Positions 44,703 to 56,711 are shown, counted from the stretch's first letter. The stretch: 64,000 nucleotides of DNA from Cryptomeria japonica (GCF_030272615.1 NC_081409.1:915783340-915847339), one strand, 5' to 3'. Program-made: numbers and translations. The notes: generated by a model not told the origin, from the letters alone.

Positions 44703-46860
44703 TTATGCAAGAGAATTATCACTTTCAATATTTTCATCAAACCAAACATTCCTTTTGATATGGATTTTCCTCGTTTTAGGATTATATAACCTATATCCCT
44801 TTGACTCCTCACTATACCTCACCATTATGTACTTCTCACTTTTTTTCTCTAACTTGTTCCTTTTTTCATCAAGAATGTGAGCATAAGAATTACATCCAAA
44901 ATTTTGAAAATAAGATGTAGGCTTTCTAAGACTCCTTGCCTCTTCTAGTGTTATGTTCATAACTTCTTTTGTAGGTGTTCTATTCAAAATATATATAGTA
45001 GTGTGAATTGCTTCAGCTGAAAATTTAACTTCAATGCTTCTAGAATGCAACATGCATCAAGCCATTTCTGTTATAGTTCTAGTCTTTCTTTGTACAGCTC
45101 AATTTTGTTGGGGTGAGTAAGAAATAATTGATCAATTCTTAATACCGTGTTGTTTACAAAATTCTATAAGAGATTTGTTCATATATTTAGTACCTCTATC
45201 TATTCTTATTATTTTGAGAGATCTTCCACTTTATTTTTTAGTCAAAACTTTTAACTCTTTAAATTTATGAAATACTTCATCTTTCTTTTTTAGAAAGTAT
45301 ACCCAAAAACTTCTAGTATGGTTGTCTATAAAGGTGAGAACATACCTTGATCCTCCAAGTGAAGGTGTTCTAAAAGGATCAATTACATCACAATGAATCA
45401 AATGTAAAGTATTTTTTTCCCTCAATGATTTTCCTTGTGGGAAACTTTCCACATGTTGTTTTCCTATTACAAATCCTTCACATACCTTATGTCTTGGTGA
45501 GAATTTTGGAAGCCCATGTACGATATGTAGTTTCTCCTTAATCTTGAGGCTTTGATAGTTGACATGTCCCAAATGCTCATGCCATAATCTACTCATATCA
45601 TTGTATTGGACAATGGCGCACATATGCTCAACTCCACATTTAGAAGTAAATTCCTGAAACTTATATAATCCATTCTCCATTTTACCAATTGTAGTCACTA
45701 TAATTATCTTTCACATCTATGATTAAACATTTGTCATTGTAGAACTCTATTTTATACCTTTCATTTGCAATTTGAGATAGAGAAAGAAGATTTATTTTCT
45801 ATTCAGAAAGTAGCTTCACATTTTTAAATACACCATTATCGACTTGAACATTTTGAGTTCTTTAAATTCTAAGGTGCTATTGTTTCCCAAGTATATTTTC
45901 TTTGCACTACTTTCATTTAATGATTCAAATTGTTGCTTATTTTAAGACATGTGTTGTGTAGTGCTAGAGTCAATAACCTAATCATCCTAAAAAAAAATAT
46001 TTGCTTTAAATGCAACACAAAGAGCATTACTTTAAGAATCAAAATATTTTGAGAAATTATTTTTCTTCCTTTCTACATCTCTATTTCTTTTGTATCATTC
46101 ATTCGCTTTGTGAGCTAGCTTACCACAATAATTATATTTCTAGTTACTTTGTTATAATCCTTAGATGGATAGTTTTTATTTTCATGCTTCCAATTCCTTT
46201 CTTTAGGCTGATTATCTTGTGTCTTTTTGTAATATTATTTCCCCTTCAGTATGAATGCTTGAGGCTCATCACTAAATAATTCTCTTTCTTTAACTTTGAC
46301 TTTTTTCTTCCTACACTAGCTTAGCACATAATTATTCATATTTTATATTTTTCAATTTATCAGTAGTATCTAACCCTCTTATGAACGATTGGTAAGATCC
46401 TAGAAGGCTTTGTAAGATTATTTGCACAAAATATTTATCATCTATATGCTTTCCAAGTGAGGCAAGTTCATTTTTCTTTTCTTTTAATTTACTTAGATGA
46501 GGGACTAAATCTCCTGAATTTGATAATTTCAAATTATATAATTCTATTGTGAGAATTAGAATCCAAACATCACACAAGAATTTTCATATGTGCTCTTCAA
46601 AATATCTCATACTTTGACCCCACTTCTCTCATTACAAACTCCTAGAAAACTTCATTTCAAAGTGTGAGTGTAACCAATGCTACTACCCTTTCGTCTCTTT
46701 TATCCCAGTCTTCTTGATCCTTTCCAAAGTTTGCTAGTCCTTTTTCACTTCCAATTACAATTCATAACAATTTTTTAAGTGTTAGAAAATCCTCCATACG
46801 AAACACCTAATCATAATATTTTTTTCTATTCAATTTAATTGTTGGTAAAAGAATACCAAT
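44703..46860 (-). pseudogene. Copia F gag, protease and integrase
   Basis: On the minus strand, gag is recognisable at 46,577-46,332 (LKEKKNELASLGKHIDDK, then IILQSLLGSYQSF). A damaged zinc knuckle (YNYCGKLAHKAND) lies near 46,110 and the protease site IDSSTTQHMS near 45,960-45,990. The GAG-pre-integrase motif RLWHEHLGHVNYQSL and integrase core (HLIHCDVIDPFRTPS, then YVLTFIDNHTR) are in the open frame 45,698-45,231. The integrase continues through 45,230-44,703. The third catalytic position reads AVQRKTRTI where Copia has VAERKNRTI, so the Glu is replaced by Gln, and a TGA sits just before it. The element is dead. Confidence 0.85.
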
Positions 46861-47105
46861 AGAATCCATTATGTCAAATTCCCTCCTTTTTGGATGAAAA
46901 TGAAACAAAATTCAAAAATTTTAATACCCAAATAAAAATCTCAAAAATTATTCTGTATTGATATTGTTTCCTTTATTGTAGTATTGTTCACTTACCTCAA
47001 GAAATAGCTAGTGCTGCTCACAACCAAATTGCAACATGTAGAATTAAAAATTCACACTACAAAATTCATATATCACTACCAATATTTAAACATACTATAA
47101 TACTA

Positions 47106-47393
47106 TATTGCATAAATAAAATAAGACTAAAAATAGAGAAAACGGGAAACACCTAAATATATTATTTGCACAATAAAAAAATAGAGTAGCTGAGCAACAC
47201 TTAGAAATTATATTATCAACACATAAACATAGCAATTTGTTGTTATATTCTTACACACGAAATGAAAGGGAGGCTGCAGTATTTATAGACTTTATGCAGA
47301 CCTCCAGAAGATTTTGGATTGGTTTACAAAGCTACGGTGAAGAGAAATGTAGAATGTAGAAGTTTCTTGTGCTGGCTGGAGAATTCTGTAACA
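47106..47393 (-). repeat. 5' LTR of Copia F (outer end truncated)
   Basis: 288 bp, homologous to 42230-42574. It ends ...ctgtaaca against the target repeat ctagt. Confidence 0.8.
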
Positions 47394-47634
47394 CTAGTCT
47401 ATTAGTTTTACTTATGATTTCCTATAACTTTCAACAACTTATCCTTGGTGTCATTTACAAAAAGAATGTTAACACAAAAATTCACTTTAGACAAACTTTG
47501 GGATGGATATTCACTTTAGACAAACTTTGGGATGGATACTTGTATAGATTAATTTTTGTTATTCTTAAATTAATATTATTCGCATCCTCCTGGAGAGAGT
47601 AGACCAACTAAACCAACTAATTGTAATGGCCATC
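47394..47634 (+). repeat. Downstream copy of the kinase 3' flank, part 2
   Basis: Homologous to about 38,675-38,885 (ctacaaaaagaa, then actttagacaa, then ttaatattattcgcatcc and ccaactaattgtaatg). It contains its own 33-bp tandem duplication (ttcactttagacaaac, then tttgggatggata, twice). Confidence 0.8.
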
Positions 47635-47834
47635 CCATTCCCATTTAGTCATGGCTCTATTTTTTCGATTAAGTATCATAAACAGCAGTTACAAAGTTTG
47701 ACTGTAAGGACACAGCCGTATAACAATTACCCCCAACTAGAACAAAAAAGATCAAGGCTGGAAACACACAGCTCTATCCGCTTGACCACTACTTACATCT
47801 TGACGGATAAAGTATTTGCAGGTATACCTAGTAA

Positions 47835-48407
47835 TCACATCCTAGTATTACAAAAAGTATGGTGTATGAACAGATTAACAGAGAGAGCAATTAACCCAGA
47901 TTTACAAAAAAAAAAAAGACAGTATCTAGTACAATATAGCCTCAAAAAAAAAAAAACAGCAGTATGTAAGCCAGTATTAGGTGAGTAGTCAAAAAGTAAA
48001 AACAACATCAAGGGCAGTGTTGTCCCCCTGTGGAGTGAGCCACGCAGTCCATCCCAAGTCTCCCTTGCTCCAACCGTTATAAGTCCATCAATGAACTGCT
48101 CTCTAAATGGATGAGAAGGGACTCCATCCACCTCCCTCTGAATGAAGTCCTCCCTCTGTTGTCGAGGTTCCATCTCGTGCATGAACTTCATCAATGCCTG
48201 TTCGAAGTGGGTCTTATTGCTTCCCATGCGGTCCCAAGTGAACCTATGAGAAAGCTCTTGAATGTAAACAAAAGTGGCACCATCTTGGAACCATTTGTCG
48301 AATTTGCCTTCATCAAGGCGGAGAATCACTGTAACCTGCATGGAAACAAGATAGACATTGAGTCTCCTAAGAGACTCAGTGAGGTATCTACCCTTGCCAA
48401 TAAACAC
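47835..48407 (-). pseudogene. Unknown ORF in the 3' part of the LINE
   Basis: A 190-codon minus-strand frame lies within the LINE's target duplications, after the zinc-binding tail of ORF2. It contains FDKWFQDGATFVYIQELSHR, FTWDRMGSNKTHFEQALMKF and EMEPRQQREDFIQRE. I do not recognise the family. It may be a lineage-specific C-terminal extension of ORF2, a separate small LINE protein, or sequence transduced from elsewhere. The last 40 codons look like random 3' UTR. Confidence 0.4.
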
Positions 48408-48425
48408 ATCATCATTTCTATCTTT

Positions 48426-50262
48426 CTAAATGGTACAAAGAATTTCCAAAGAAAGAACAGACCAAAAGAAATTAGCACATTTTTTGCCGCCTTTAATATA
48501 ACCAAGGATCACCTCATCAATAGAAAAACAGTTAGGACCAATTGTAAGACCAAATAACTTCCACACCTCTTTGGCAAAGTGACATTCAAAAAAAATGTGA
48601 AATACATATTCAGGGAGACGACAGAGCTTACACATGACTTGGGATTGCCAATATTTTCCTTAAGTGGGAGTTTGTTGAGCAGAAGTTTCTAGGCGAAAAA
48701 TTTCTTTTTAGCCTCCTGAGGGCCAGACCAAAATTTGCGAAGGGCAGATTGCCACTGTTTATCATCCCAGGTGAGGTTCCAGACATTGTAAAGATGGGCA
48801 AGGATATCTCCAGAGTCAGCTAAGAAAGAATATATAATCTTGGACTTCATATTTGGAAGGGCAGGGCCATCTATCCAGCAGAGGGAAGAGAGCAGGGGAT
48901 GAGCAAAAGAGTGGACCAAGGCAAGGAGGGGGGCCAAGGCACTTTTGAGAACATTGTAAGTTATGAACTGCGAGGCATGGAGGTTGAAGGCAAGTTTCAA
49001 ATAATCCCAAGGGATCAAGGAGCCGCCTACCAAAATGTGTTCAAAGGTAGCAATGCCTAAATTGTGCCATTTCAAGGCAGAACATCCTTGGAGGCAAGCC
49101 AGTTGCTTCCCATTATGAAAAGTGTTCCACCAAATAGATCTGCCAAGATTGAGGACCCCTTTACTATCAAGAATGCCCTTGTCTTTAACATGTTGTTTGA
49201 CATGATACCAAGCCATCCAAATGGACTTGAAGACTTCAGAGCCAGCAGGAGAAATCTCAAAGTCACCAACCAGTAAATCCCACATAGGGAGATTCTTCCA
49301 TTTTTTAGCCTTTTTAGGGAGGGATCTCAGGATATTGTGTCTAATCAGGATCTTTTAGGGTTCCTCACCTTCTAAGGCTTTAAAGATCCACTTGGATGCC
49401 AATGCAATGCCCTATAACTTGAGGTCTTTGAGACCCATCCCTCCTTGGAGCTTAGATCTAACACACCACTCCCATTTAACCGCATGTTGTTTCCTGTTCT
49501 CCTTCCCATCTGACCATAGGAATTTCCAAATTTGTTTCTGAAGATAATCAAATTGATAATTGCAGAAAAGACAAGCTGAAGAACAATATATGTTGTAGGA
49601 ATACAAGATTTTTTGACAAACTTGAAACCGACCAGCTAGGGAGAGGTAGTTCTCGTTCCACTTATTCAACTTCTTCTCAACCTTATTTCTAAACCAGTCC
49701 CACATTTCCTTCAAGTTTGGAGAGATGGAGAAAGGAATGCCCAAATATCTATTGATTTGATGTGGACCGCCCCATTGCAGCTCAAACTTAGACATCCAAA
49801 TAGGGGGAGAGTCAGTCCAGCCCAATAGGCTAGATTTGTGAAAGGCAATTTTGCTTCCAGAGGCCTTGCAAAAGATTTCCATATTTTGAGGTAGGGAGGA
49901 TAGGTTTTCTTCTTCCGAAGAAAGAAGGATGGTCGTATCATCAGCAAATTGTACATTAAGGGCCTCCTCCTTGTTAGGAAGTGTAATGCCTTTAACCGTT
50001 GGGGTCAAACTGCAGTCTTTAAGGATGTAATACATAGCATCAACAACAAGAACAAATAATGTCGGGGCCAGAGGACATCCCTGTCTTATAGACCTGGAGA
50101 GAACAATATTTTTAGACCTGAGCCCATTTACATCTACCACAACATTCGCCTCACAGAGTATAGTTTGCACTATTCTAGAAAAGGACTCCGGGAATCTCAA
50201 GCTATCCAACATTTGTACTATGAAATTCCACTCAACTCTATCATAGGCTTTTTCAAAGTCTA
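48426..50262 (-). pseudogene. LINE ORF2: reverse transcriptase and zf-RVT tail
   Basis: The minus-strand frame 50,262-49,412 (about 284 codons, open) covers RT motifs from IDFEKAYDRVEWNFI through SIRQGCPLAPTLFVLV and the catalytic NVQFADDTTILLS, then GSKIAFHKSSLLGW and ending GGMGLKDLKL. After a stop it resumes with GIALASKWIFKALEGEEP. The next frame, 49,285-48,689, includes LPMWDLLVGDFEIS in the connection domain. The frame 48,635-48,426 carries a zinc-binding RVT tail (MCKLCRLPEYVFHIFFECHF). The endonuclease and the N-terminal half of RT are missing by 5' truncation. Several stops separate the frames, so it is inactive. Confidence 0.92.
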
Positions 50263-50277
50263 TCATGGCTCTATTTT

Positions 50278-50587
50278 ATATAGAATAAATTATTATAATT
50301 ACATATTTATAAATAATGTACATATATATAAAGTTTGGATTCTTTCTTAGTTTATTATTAGTGTGATATGTTTTATGTTATTTATATTTGGATTTATCTT
50401 TATACAGATATTGTTTATTGCATTTATTTTGTTTACTTGTTCATATTTAATTTAGTAAATTTGGATTTTTAGCTTGTTTTAAATTTAGAGAGATTGTGTA
50501 CAAAGATTGTTTTGAATAGTTTTATCATTGAGATTATTATTGGGGGCCTTAAATATCAAAACCAATATTAGTATGATCAAATACAAG
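50278..50587. other. Intergenic AT-rich sequence
   Basis: Right flank of the LINE, with TA-rich runs and no gene. Confidence 0.4.
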
Positions 50588-51190
50588 AACATAATGGCCT
50601 AGTGTATTTACACGACCTACAAACTTGACCACCAAGTAAAGACACACATCTTATGAATACATCAACCTAGTGAAGATGCATCATTTGCATGCTAAAAGAC
50701 TTAGAGGGATTTTGAACCTTGAAAGCCACCACAATAATTTTGTGATTTGACTACTATAATATGACCTTTTGAGTTTAATAAATAATTAAAATTTAACTTA
50801 GTATACCATTTTCGTATTAGAAATAATATAATATAATTGATGTGATATAAGTAGGGATTGGGGATTGGGAAGGATGTGCAAAAGAAAATTGTGAATACAT
50901 GAACACAATGGCTCGATGTAGGAACACAACCCACAATGTTGACCACCGAGCAAAGATGCACATCTTGTGAATACATCGACCTAATGAAGACACATGATTT
51001 GCATGCTCACCAACTTATTGGGGATTAGAACCTTGAAAGACACCAAAATAACCACTACAACACATCATTCTGAGTTTAATAAAAAATTAAAATATGAATT
51101 AGTATACCATTTTAGTATTACAAAGAAGATAATTTAATTGATGTGATATAAGTAGGTATTGGGGACTCGGAAGCATGTGCAAAAAAGGAG
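50588..51190. repeat. Two-copy tandem duplication, period about 300-314 bp
   Basis: Landmarks recur in order: gaccaccragyaaaga (50,627 and 50,941), catgatttgcatgct, gaaccttgaaag, agtttaataaa, agtataccattttmgtatta, tgatgtgatataagtagg (50,840 and 51,141) and ggaagsatgtgcaaaa. The copies are diverged, so the duplication is old. No coding content. Confidence 0.88.
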
Positions 51191-53610
51191 TTCAGTATTT
51201 ATGAGTGGCATTTCAAATATTCTATAGAACATTTTTCACAAATCAATAAGAGGATATATTGTTTAGTATGTTTGTATTGCTAGTTTCGATATGTTTTTTC
51301 CCTATTCCATATAGTTTTGTATAGTGTCAAAATTTCATAATCCCAAGGGAGCCTATTTAATCCTAACTTTAATGTAGTTAAAGAAGGAAAAAAATGACCA
51401 TACAAAAGTCATGCATGTTTGAGATAACCATATATATTTTTAAAAGATTAGTTATTGAAAACCTTTTATTAATGCCATAACCCTCCTAGATAATTTAAGA
51501 TTGAATTCATTTACGATTAACATGTGTACTAAATATTAAAAAATTGTGGGTATTTTTGTTGAACAAATTGATATATAACTTTTTTATTTGTTAATATTGT
51601 TCAATGTAAATTAGAAGTTTGAGGTTGAATGAAATAATCATTTTTTATAATTTTTTTATCAATTTAATAAGTAAGACTCGAGAGCAGGTTATATCTTTTA
51701 GAGGTTACCATTGCAGACTCAACACCAGGTTGTATTTTTCAGAGGTTACCATTGCAAGTTATAAATTTGATAATGGTTGTAGTCTTCCTATAACCGAGTT
51801 TTAAAGGTTGAAGGGAGGTACTTGGAGAATCTAATAAATTGATGAACAATTTTAGACGAGTTTGGAGGGTTTTGAACCCTAGTCACACTATTATTTGATG
51901 AGAATTGACTTCATATGTTGGGAGTAGAATATTAGGGATCAACAAAAAAGGGTTAAAAATGTATTTAGTTTATTTCATAGTAGAATTGGATGTATCGAAT
52001 GCCAAGTTTATTAAATTAGAATATTGATATGATAACTCTAACCATTGATATATTTTCCTCATATGTATCTATGTTGAGATAAATTTTAATTGAATATCAT
52101 TAATATTTTGTTACAATTGTGTAAATCCTACTTAGATTGGCCTAAATTAATTTCTTCAACTTATTTAGTTTTTGTTTAATAGCCATGGGAAAGGGCCCAA
52201 ACCCATTGTATAATAGTTGTCAAGGCAAAAGAGACAAGTCTCACCAGAGGTAAGACATAGGAAAATTAAATACTACAATAGCATAAATGGAAATCAAAAA
52301 TAGAAAAATGAGAAAGGACTAGCTAACAATCAATAGAACATCTAAGGACCATTAAAAATATTCAAGCCTTTGATGGCATGGAATTATTTGTTTAAGGATC
52401 CCAACTTATGTTCGACTAATAACTCTTTGGGAACCCTCCTCTTGTTATCAATACTAGAGGTAGACGGAACAAGGTGAGCAGTACATTTAGTTTGACCTTT
52501 CATTGTTATACTAGAGTACGGAGAGGTAGATAGATGCTAATATCTAGTTTCCTATAGCCTACATTTAGCTTTCCATTTTTCATTTTCCTATTGGAACACC
52601 TGCAGTGTGGTGGTAGTATTCTTCATTGAGTCCTAGTGGAAGGAAATAATATATCGAATGTTATTATAGATATTAGCTTAGTTATTTTTCAATTTAAGAT
52701 CCTCAAATTTAAATTTCTTCCTTTAATTAGCAATGCCAACTTCAATCTTAATGTTTTTTACAACATTCTACAAATGTTACTAATTATCAAAGGTGACAAT
52801 AATACCTTTCATATCATCCCATATATATTCATTGATAGTTTCCTCTCATCATTCCTATTATTTATAAAATAATAAGGTTTCAATAGTATGAACTTTCTTC
52901 TTCATTGTGTGCATTTGAACTAGTTGCCACTTCAAGATATCATTAGAAGATTATAAATTTCTAAGAAGCAAGTGATCATACTTTTAGAGTTGTAGACAAT
53001 AGATGTTGTTGTGAGCTTTGGTGATTAGTAAGTTAGCTTCTCCCAAGGTGTTGCCAAGAAAATTTTAGTGTGAGGCAAGTTGTATGGAAAGTTTGGTTAT
53101 TATGTCAAGAGTTGGTTGCAAGGGATATTGTGATGGTGGTATATGTGATGATGGATGAGATTTTCTAGGGTAAAATGTATTAATAGAAAACTATGATTCT
53201 AAATGAATGTGTAGATACCATGGGACCAATAGGAAATAGGATCAATAAGATTTCACACCATGATGTTTTCAAATAATGGCTATTTTCTTGGATATGATGG
53301 TATTAATTATATTTTCCAATCTTTTTGCCTCGATCACTTGGGGATTATAGGTTTCTAGGTTCATGGATGTTGGAACTTCAACATTTAGATGGGTACCCAT
53401 ATTGAAACATTTTGAACTGAAATAAATTTTGTAACTAAATTTATTTGATTACTCCTTGGATTTGAGATGGTAAAAAATATGTTCCAATTGGATTACAATT
53501 TTTAATGAATTTTAGATTGTAAATCAAAAATATTTTTCTTTACATGTATGGATTTTTCTTCATGGTCTTCAAATTTTTAAGACTAGATTTCAAAACTCAA
53601 ATGTGTTGCA
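51191..53610. other. Intergenic AT-rich sequence
   Basis: No gene recognised. A 41-bp direct repeat (aggttaccattgca) occurs at about 51,684-51,760. Confidence 0.35.
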
Positions 53611-53960
53611 AGGTGTGCATCCTTGGTCTCCTTTTGTTGTGAAGTGCAATGCTTGAGTTTGCGACATGGCTTAACTACCTCCCATGGATTCATTAAATCT
53701 TGTAGCTGTATCAGGCATTAAGAGGTCAATCTTTTGGTGCAATGATAACTGAGTTTATAACAAGTTTTTTCAGAGCCTAGGTCATAGGTTCAAACCCTCG
53801 CTTTCACTAAGGGGATTGTTCCAATATGTGTATCCTTGGTCCCTTGTGTTGTGCAGTATAGTGCTTGAGTTTGTGATATGGTTTAACAAGATCTCATGGA
53901 TTCATTAAATCTCGTGGTTGTATTGGGCATTAATAAGTTGATCTTTTGGTGCAACCGTGT
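53611..53960 (+). repeat. Diverged tandem repeat with tRNA-like A and B boxes (possible SINE)
   Basis: A unit starting gtgtgcatccttggtc recurs after 212 bp (53,613 and 53,825). The first unit contains tggtgcaatga (53,735-53,745, A-box-like) and ggttcaaaccc (53,787-53,797, matching the RNA polymerase III B-box), about 50 bp apart as in tRNA-derived SINEs. The second unit stops after the A-box-like part. No poly(A) tail or target repeat is clear. Confidence 0.4.
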
Positions 53961-54973
53961 TTTTAACAAAATGAACTTTTGAGTTTTTTTAATTTTTGGC
54001 CTTATTTGGATTTTATATTTGTAGATTTACAAATGGTGGGCTTAGGAACATGACATTACTAAATATAAGTATTTTTTAGGCCCTTGGCCTCCAAAATGCC
54101 TAAGATTTAAATATTTGATGTTTAATAAATTTATGCACTTAAAGGGGTTCCTTGGAATATACTAACACATCCAACTCCATTTTAAAGTTTATGTTACGAT
54201 CCCTTAGTGAAACACTATCATGGAGTCCCATGAAGGTGGTGATAGCTTCATCATTATGAAATGTGTTTAATAGTGTGTGACCTTATTTTTTTAGTGTGAT
54301 GAATTGAGGAGGTAGATAGTTAAGGTTTCCTATAGTGATGACAAAGCCAATGAAAAAGTTAGTGATGGGAGCGATGAGGTCAATACAAGGATTTGTAATG
54401 TTTATGCTAGAGCCAAATAAAGGATTTGTGATGGGGTTAGAAATAGGATTAGTGGAAACAAGTACCCCAGAAGAATAATGAGGGGGGCCCACTTTGATAT
54501 TGGGAGAAGTTACAATAGTGCTTATGACAATGTCCTTAACCAATTTATTACTAAACATCATACTCCATATTATAAAATTGATCTATAATAATTATTAAAT
54601 ATGGTTCCCTATCAATTTTAAAAACTTCTAAATGCATTCATTTTGATTTAATTTTGACTAAATAATATTTAAATGAGGCCATATTTTCTATGTTTAGTGA
54701 TTTATCTCCTATCCTAGGTAGATTCCCACATGAATTTAATAAAAATAATTGGTACAAACTAGGTAAAATCCTTCACAGCGTCTATCTATAATATTTTCAT
54801 ATGAGTTTATTTTTTATAGAATTAATGATAGAATTTTCTCAATAAGTTGGTAGAATATGGGGTTCATTAAACATAATTTTGTTGGGAAGTTCGGCATTCA
54901 TATCCTTCTCTTGTGTTTTTTGCAATAATTTATCCCAAATTTATCCTTTCTTCGAGCTTTCCTCTATGTCACC
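53961..54973. other. Intergenic AT-rich sequence
   Basis: The 92-codon minus-strand frame at 54,283-54,561 has no recognisable motif (Pro/Asn/Ile-rich). No promoter or RNA gene seen. Confidence 0.35.
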
Positions 54974-55519
54974 ATGGATTCTCCAATTAGACTAGTGGAT
55001 AGTAAACAACAAATGGCTTTCCTAGGAGAGATGACTCAAAAACGATTGGGGGAGGTGCTTAATTTATTGCATAGGTTGTTTTTGCATGTAGTGAAATCTA
55101 TTTTGGGTCCAAAATTTTTGCATGCAAACCATAGATATTAAGGTAATATGGATATTCCAGCAATGTTTCTAGCCATAATGTTAACCATGGGGGAGAAGAA
55201 AGTGGTAGCAGAAGAATTGTGTCACCGCATTTTTACAAACACGTTTTTAGGTGACTTGGATAGAGTTATGCTCTAGGTGGATGAAAGACTCTCAATCTCA
55301 CTTCCAGTGTATTATTTTGTTGATAAATGTGGAACAGGGGAGGTGCCAAGGCTTCCAATTATCACTATATGGAATTAATAGAGTTTTGAGGCAAGAGAAT
55401 ATTGGATTAAAAGGGGATTGATATTCCTTAAGAAATTAATGGGGCTCTCAGAGAAGGTTTGGGTAGATAGATCCATAGGGGATGATGTGAACGAAGATGA
55501 AGTATGGGTGTGGAAATAA
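54974..55519 (+). pseudogene. Decayed 181-codon ORF of unknown family
   Basis: Starting at ATG 54,974, one frame runs 182 codons to TAA at 55,517 with four in-frame stops (one TAA, one TAG, then TAA-TAG) and no indel. Between stops the residues are protein-like: LGEMTQKRLGEVLNLLHRLF, DIPAMFLAIMLTMGEKKVVA, ELCHRIFTNTFLGDLDRVML, VPRLPIITIW and LMGLSEKVWVDRSIGDDV. I do not recognise it. It could be a LINE ORF1 or Gag-like remnant, since LINE relics occur within 2.5 kb on the right. Confidence 0.4.
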
Positions 55520-56229
55520 AAAATATTATGAACAGTTAAACGGTTTTTTCTTCTTTTTTTGCTTATGTTATTTTATTTTTGATAAAATTTGGGTATGATA
55601 GTACTTTTTTTGGCCAGTTACTATGAAATACTATGGGATTTTTGTTTACATGCCCCACTGCCTCATTTGTTTCTCCCAAGAATCTATAATGGCTATTTTA
55701 TAATATTTGATAAATTTGTTGGATTTGGCCTTTTTGCTGAGCAAGAAAAAAAGGCAAGAAATTTTTGAAAGTGCCTAGAACCTTATATAGTAATAGTAAT
55801 AAAAAAATAGAATAGAACTTGAATAACAACAACAAAACATCTAAATAAGTTTGAATATCAAGCCAAACTAGAGATTAAAACAAATCTAAATGACTTTGTA
55901 TCCAAAGGATTGGCATGAAAAGGAGAAACTTAGGACTAGCTTTCTTCCTTTGAATACCTATCCGAGAGGATTCATTAGCCAAAACTAAGTCCTTATGACA
56001 AGAAGGGATAGAAACCTCCTCATAATAACTGATAAATTTGACACAACTATTCAAAGAAACAACTTTAGTAGGCTCATTAGAATTGAAGGTTGGACAAAAT
56101 TTTAAGCAACAATAGGAGATACACCAAGTCTAGGAAGAGTAGTTTTCAAAATAGATGAGGCTAGATCCAAATATTTAGAATCAATATTTGAATCATTAGG
56201 ATACATAGTAAAAGTCCTATGAAGAGAAT
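55520..56229. other. Intergenic AT-rich sequence
   Basis: No gene recognised. Composition suggests decayed transposon sequence. Confidence 0.35.
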
Positions 56230-56711
56230 TCCTCCACCAAGTTCAAGAAGACAACTTAGGAGAGCCAATGGGGCAAGTAGAGGACAAGTGCTCAATAGTG
56301 AAGCAATGCCTACAATGAAAATGAATACAATTTTTCTAGGAAACATAATAAAAAAATGAAATATTAAATTCATACCTAAAGTTGATGAATCAAAAATAAT
56401 GTAATTGGTAACCTGTCACCTTATGGAATGTATCCTATGAGATTGTTATGAAATAAATTTCTCTCAAGATTTAACAAATCCTTCCCTAGCAACTTCCTCG
56501 TGGCATAAACATTTTTCTTAAGTCATGGTAAATCCTTGAAAAAATTATTTCCATTTAAAAAGGCATTAAATGGGACTTGTGATCTCAAAAACCTATAATA
56601 TTTATTAAAATTATATTTCCAAAGGCCTCTAATTTTAGCATTGGGATTTAGACAACATTTTCTTTGATTTGTCCAAATATTATTCTCTAATGCCTCAAAT
56701 TGCATCACCAT
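56230..56711 (-). pseudogene. Zinc-knuckle remnant, probably retroelement ORF1/gag
   Basis: On the minus strand at about 56,270-56,320 a frame reads NCIHFHCRHCFTIEHLSSTCP, a complete C-x2-C-x4-H-x4-C zinc knuckle (C-RH-C-FTIE-H-LSST-C), bounded by stops. An adjacent minus-strand frame (56,711-56,523) is basic and Asn/Lys-rich. CCHC fingers of this spacing occur in retroelement gag and LINE ORF1. Too decayed to assign a family. Confidence 0.4.

Larger units (their letters stand above)
42230..47393 (-). mobile_element. Copia LTR retrotransposon F (decayed)
   Basis: LTR-like direct repeats 42230-42574 and 47106-47393 flank Copia coding remnants on the minus strand in the order gag, protease, integrase, RT, RNase H. 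The outside flanks are ctagt (42225-42229) and ctagt (47394-47398). The undisturbed homologous site upstream of the kinase (about 38,675-38,690) confirms that this is an insertion. A purine run (minus strand ATTATAGGAGAG) precedes the 3' LTR. The right LTR lacks about 60 bp of its outer end compared with the left one. I could not find a standard Met-tRNA PBS near 47,100. Confidence 0.9.
47664..50262 (-). mobile_element. 5'-truncated LINE
   Basis: Flanked by a perfect 15-bp direct repeat, tcatggctctatttt (47649-47663 and 50263-50277). It is minus-stranded. The 3' end lies at the left, with only a short A tail (T run at 47,664). The 5' end is cut inside RT, at the conserved IDFEKAYDRV motif. 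Long target duplication, 5' truncation and A tail are hallmarks of target-primed reverse transcription. Confidence 0.92.

Noticed and set aside
53735-53800. A genuine tRNA gene
   Set aside because: A and B boxes are present but no cloverleaf acceptor stem or anticodon arm could be drawn by eye.
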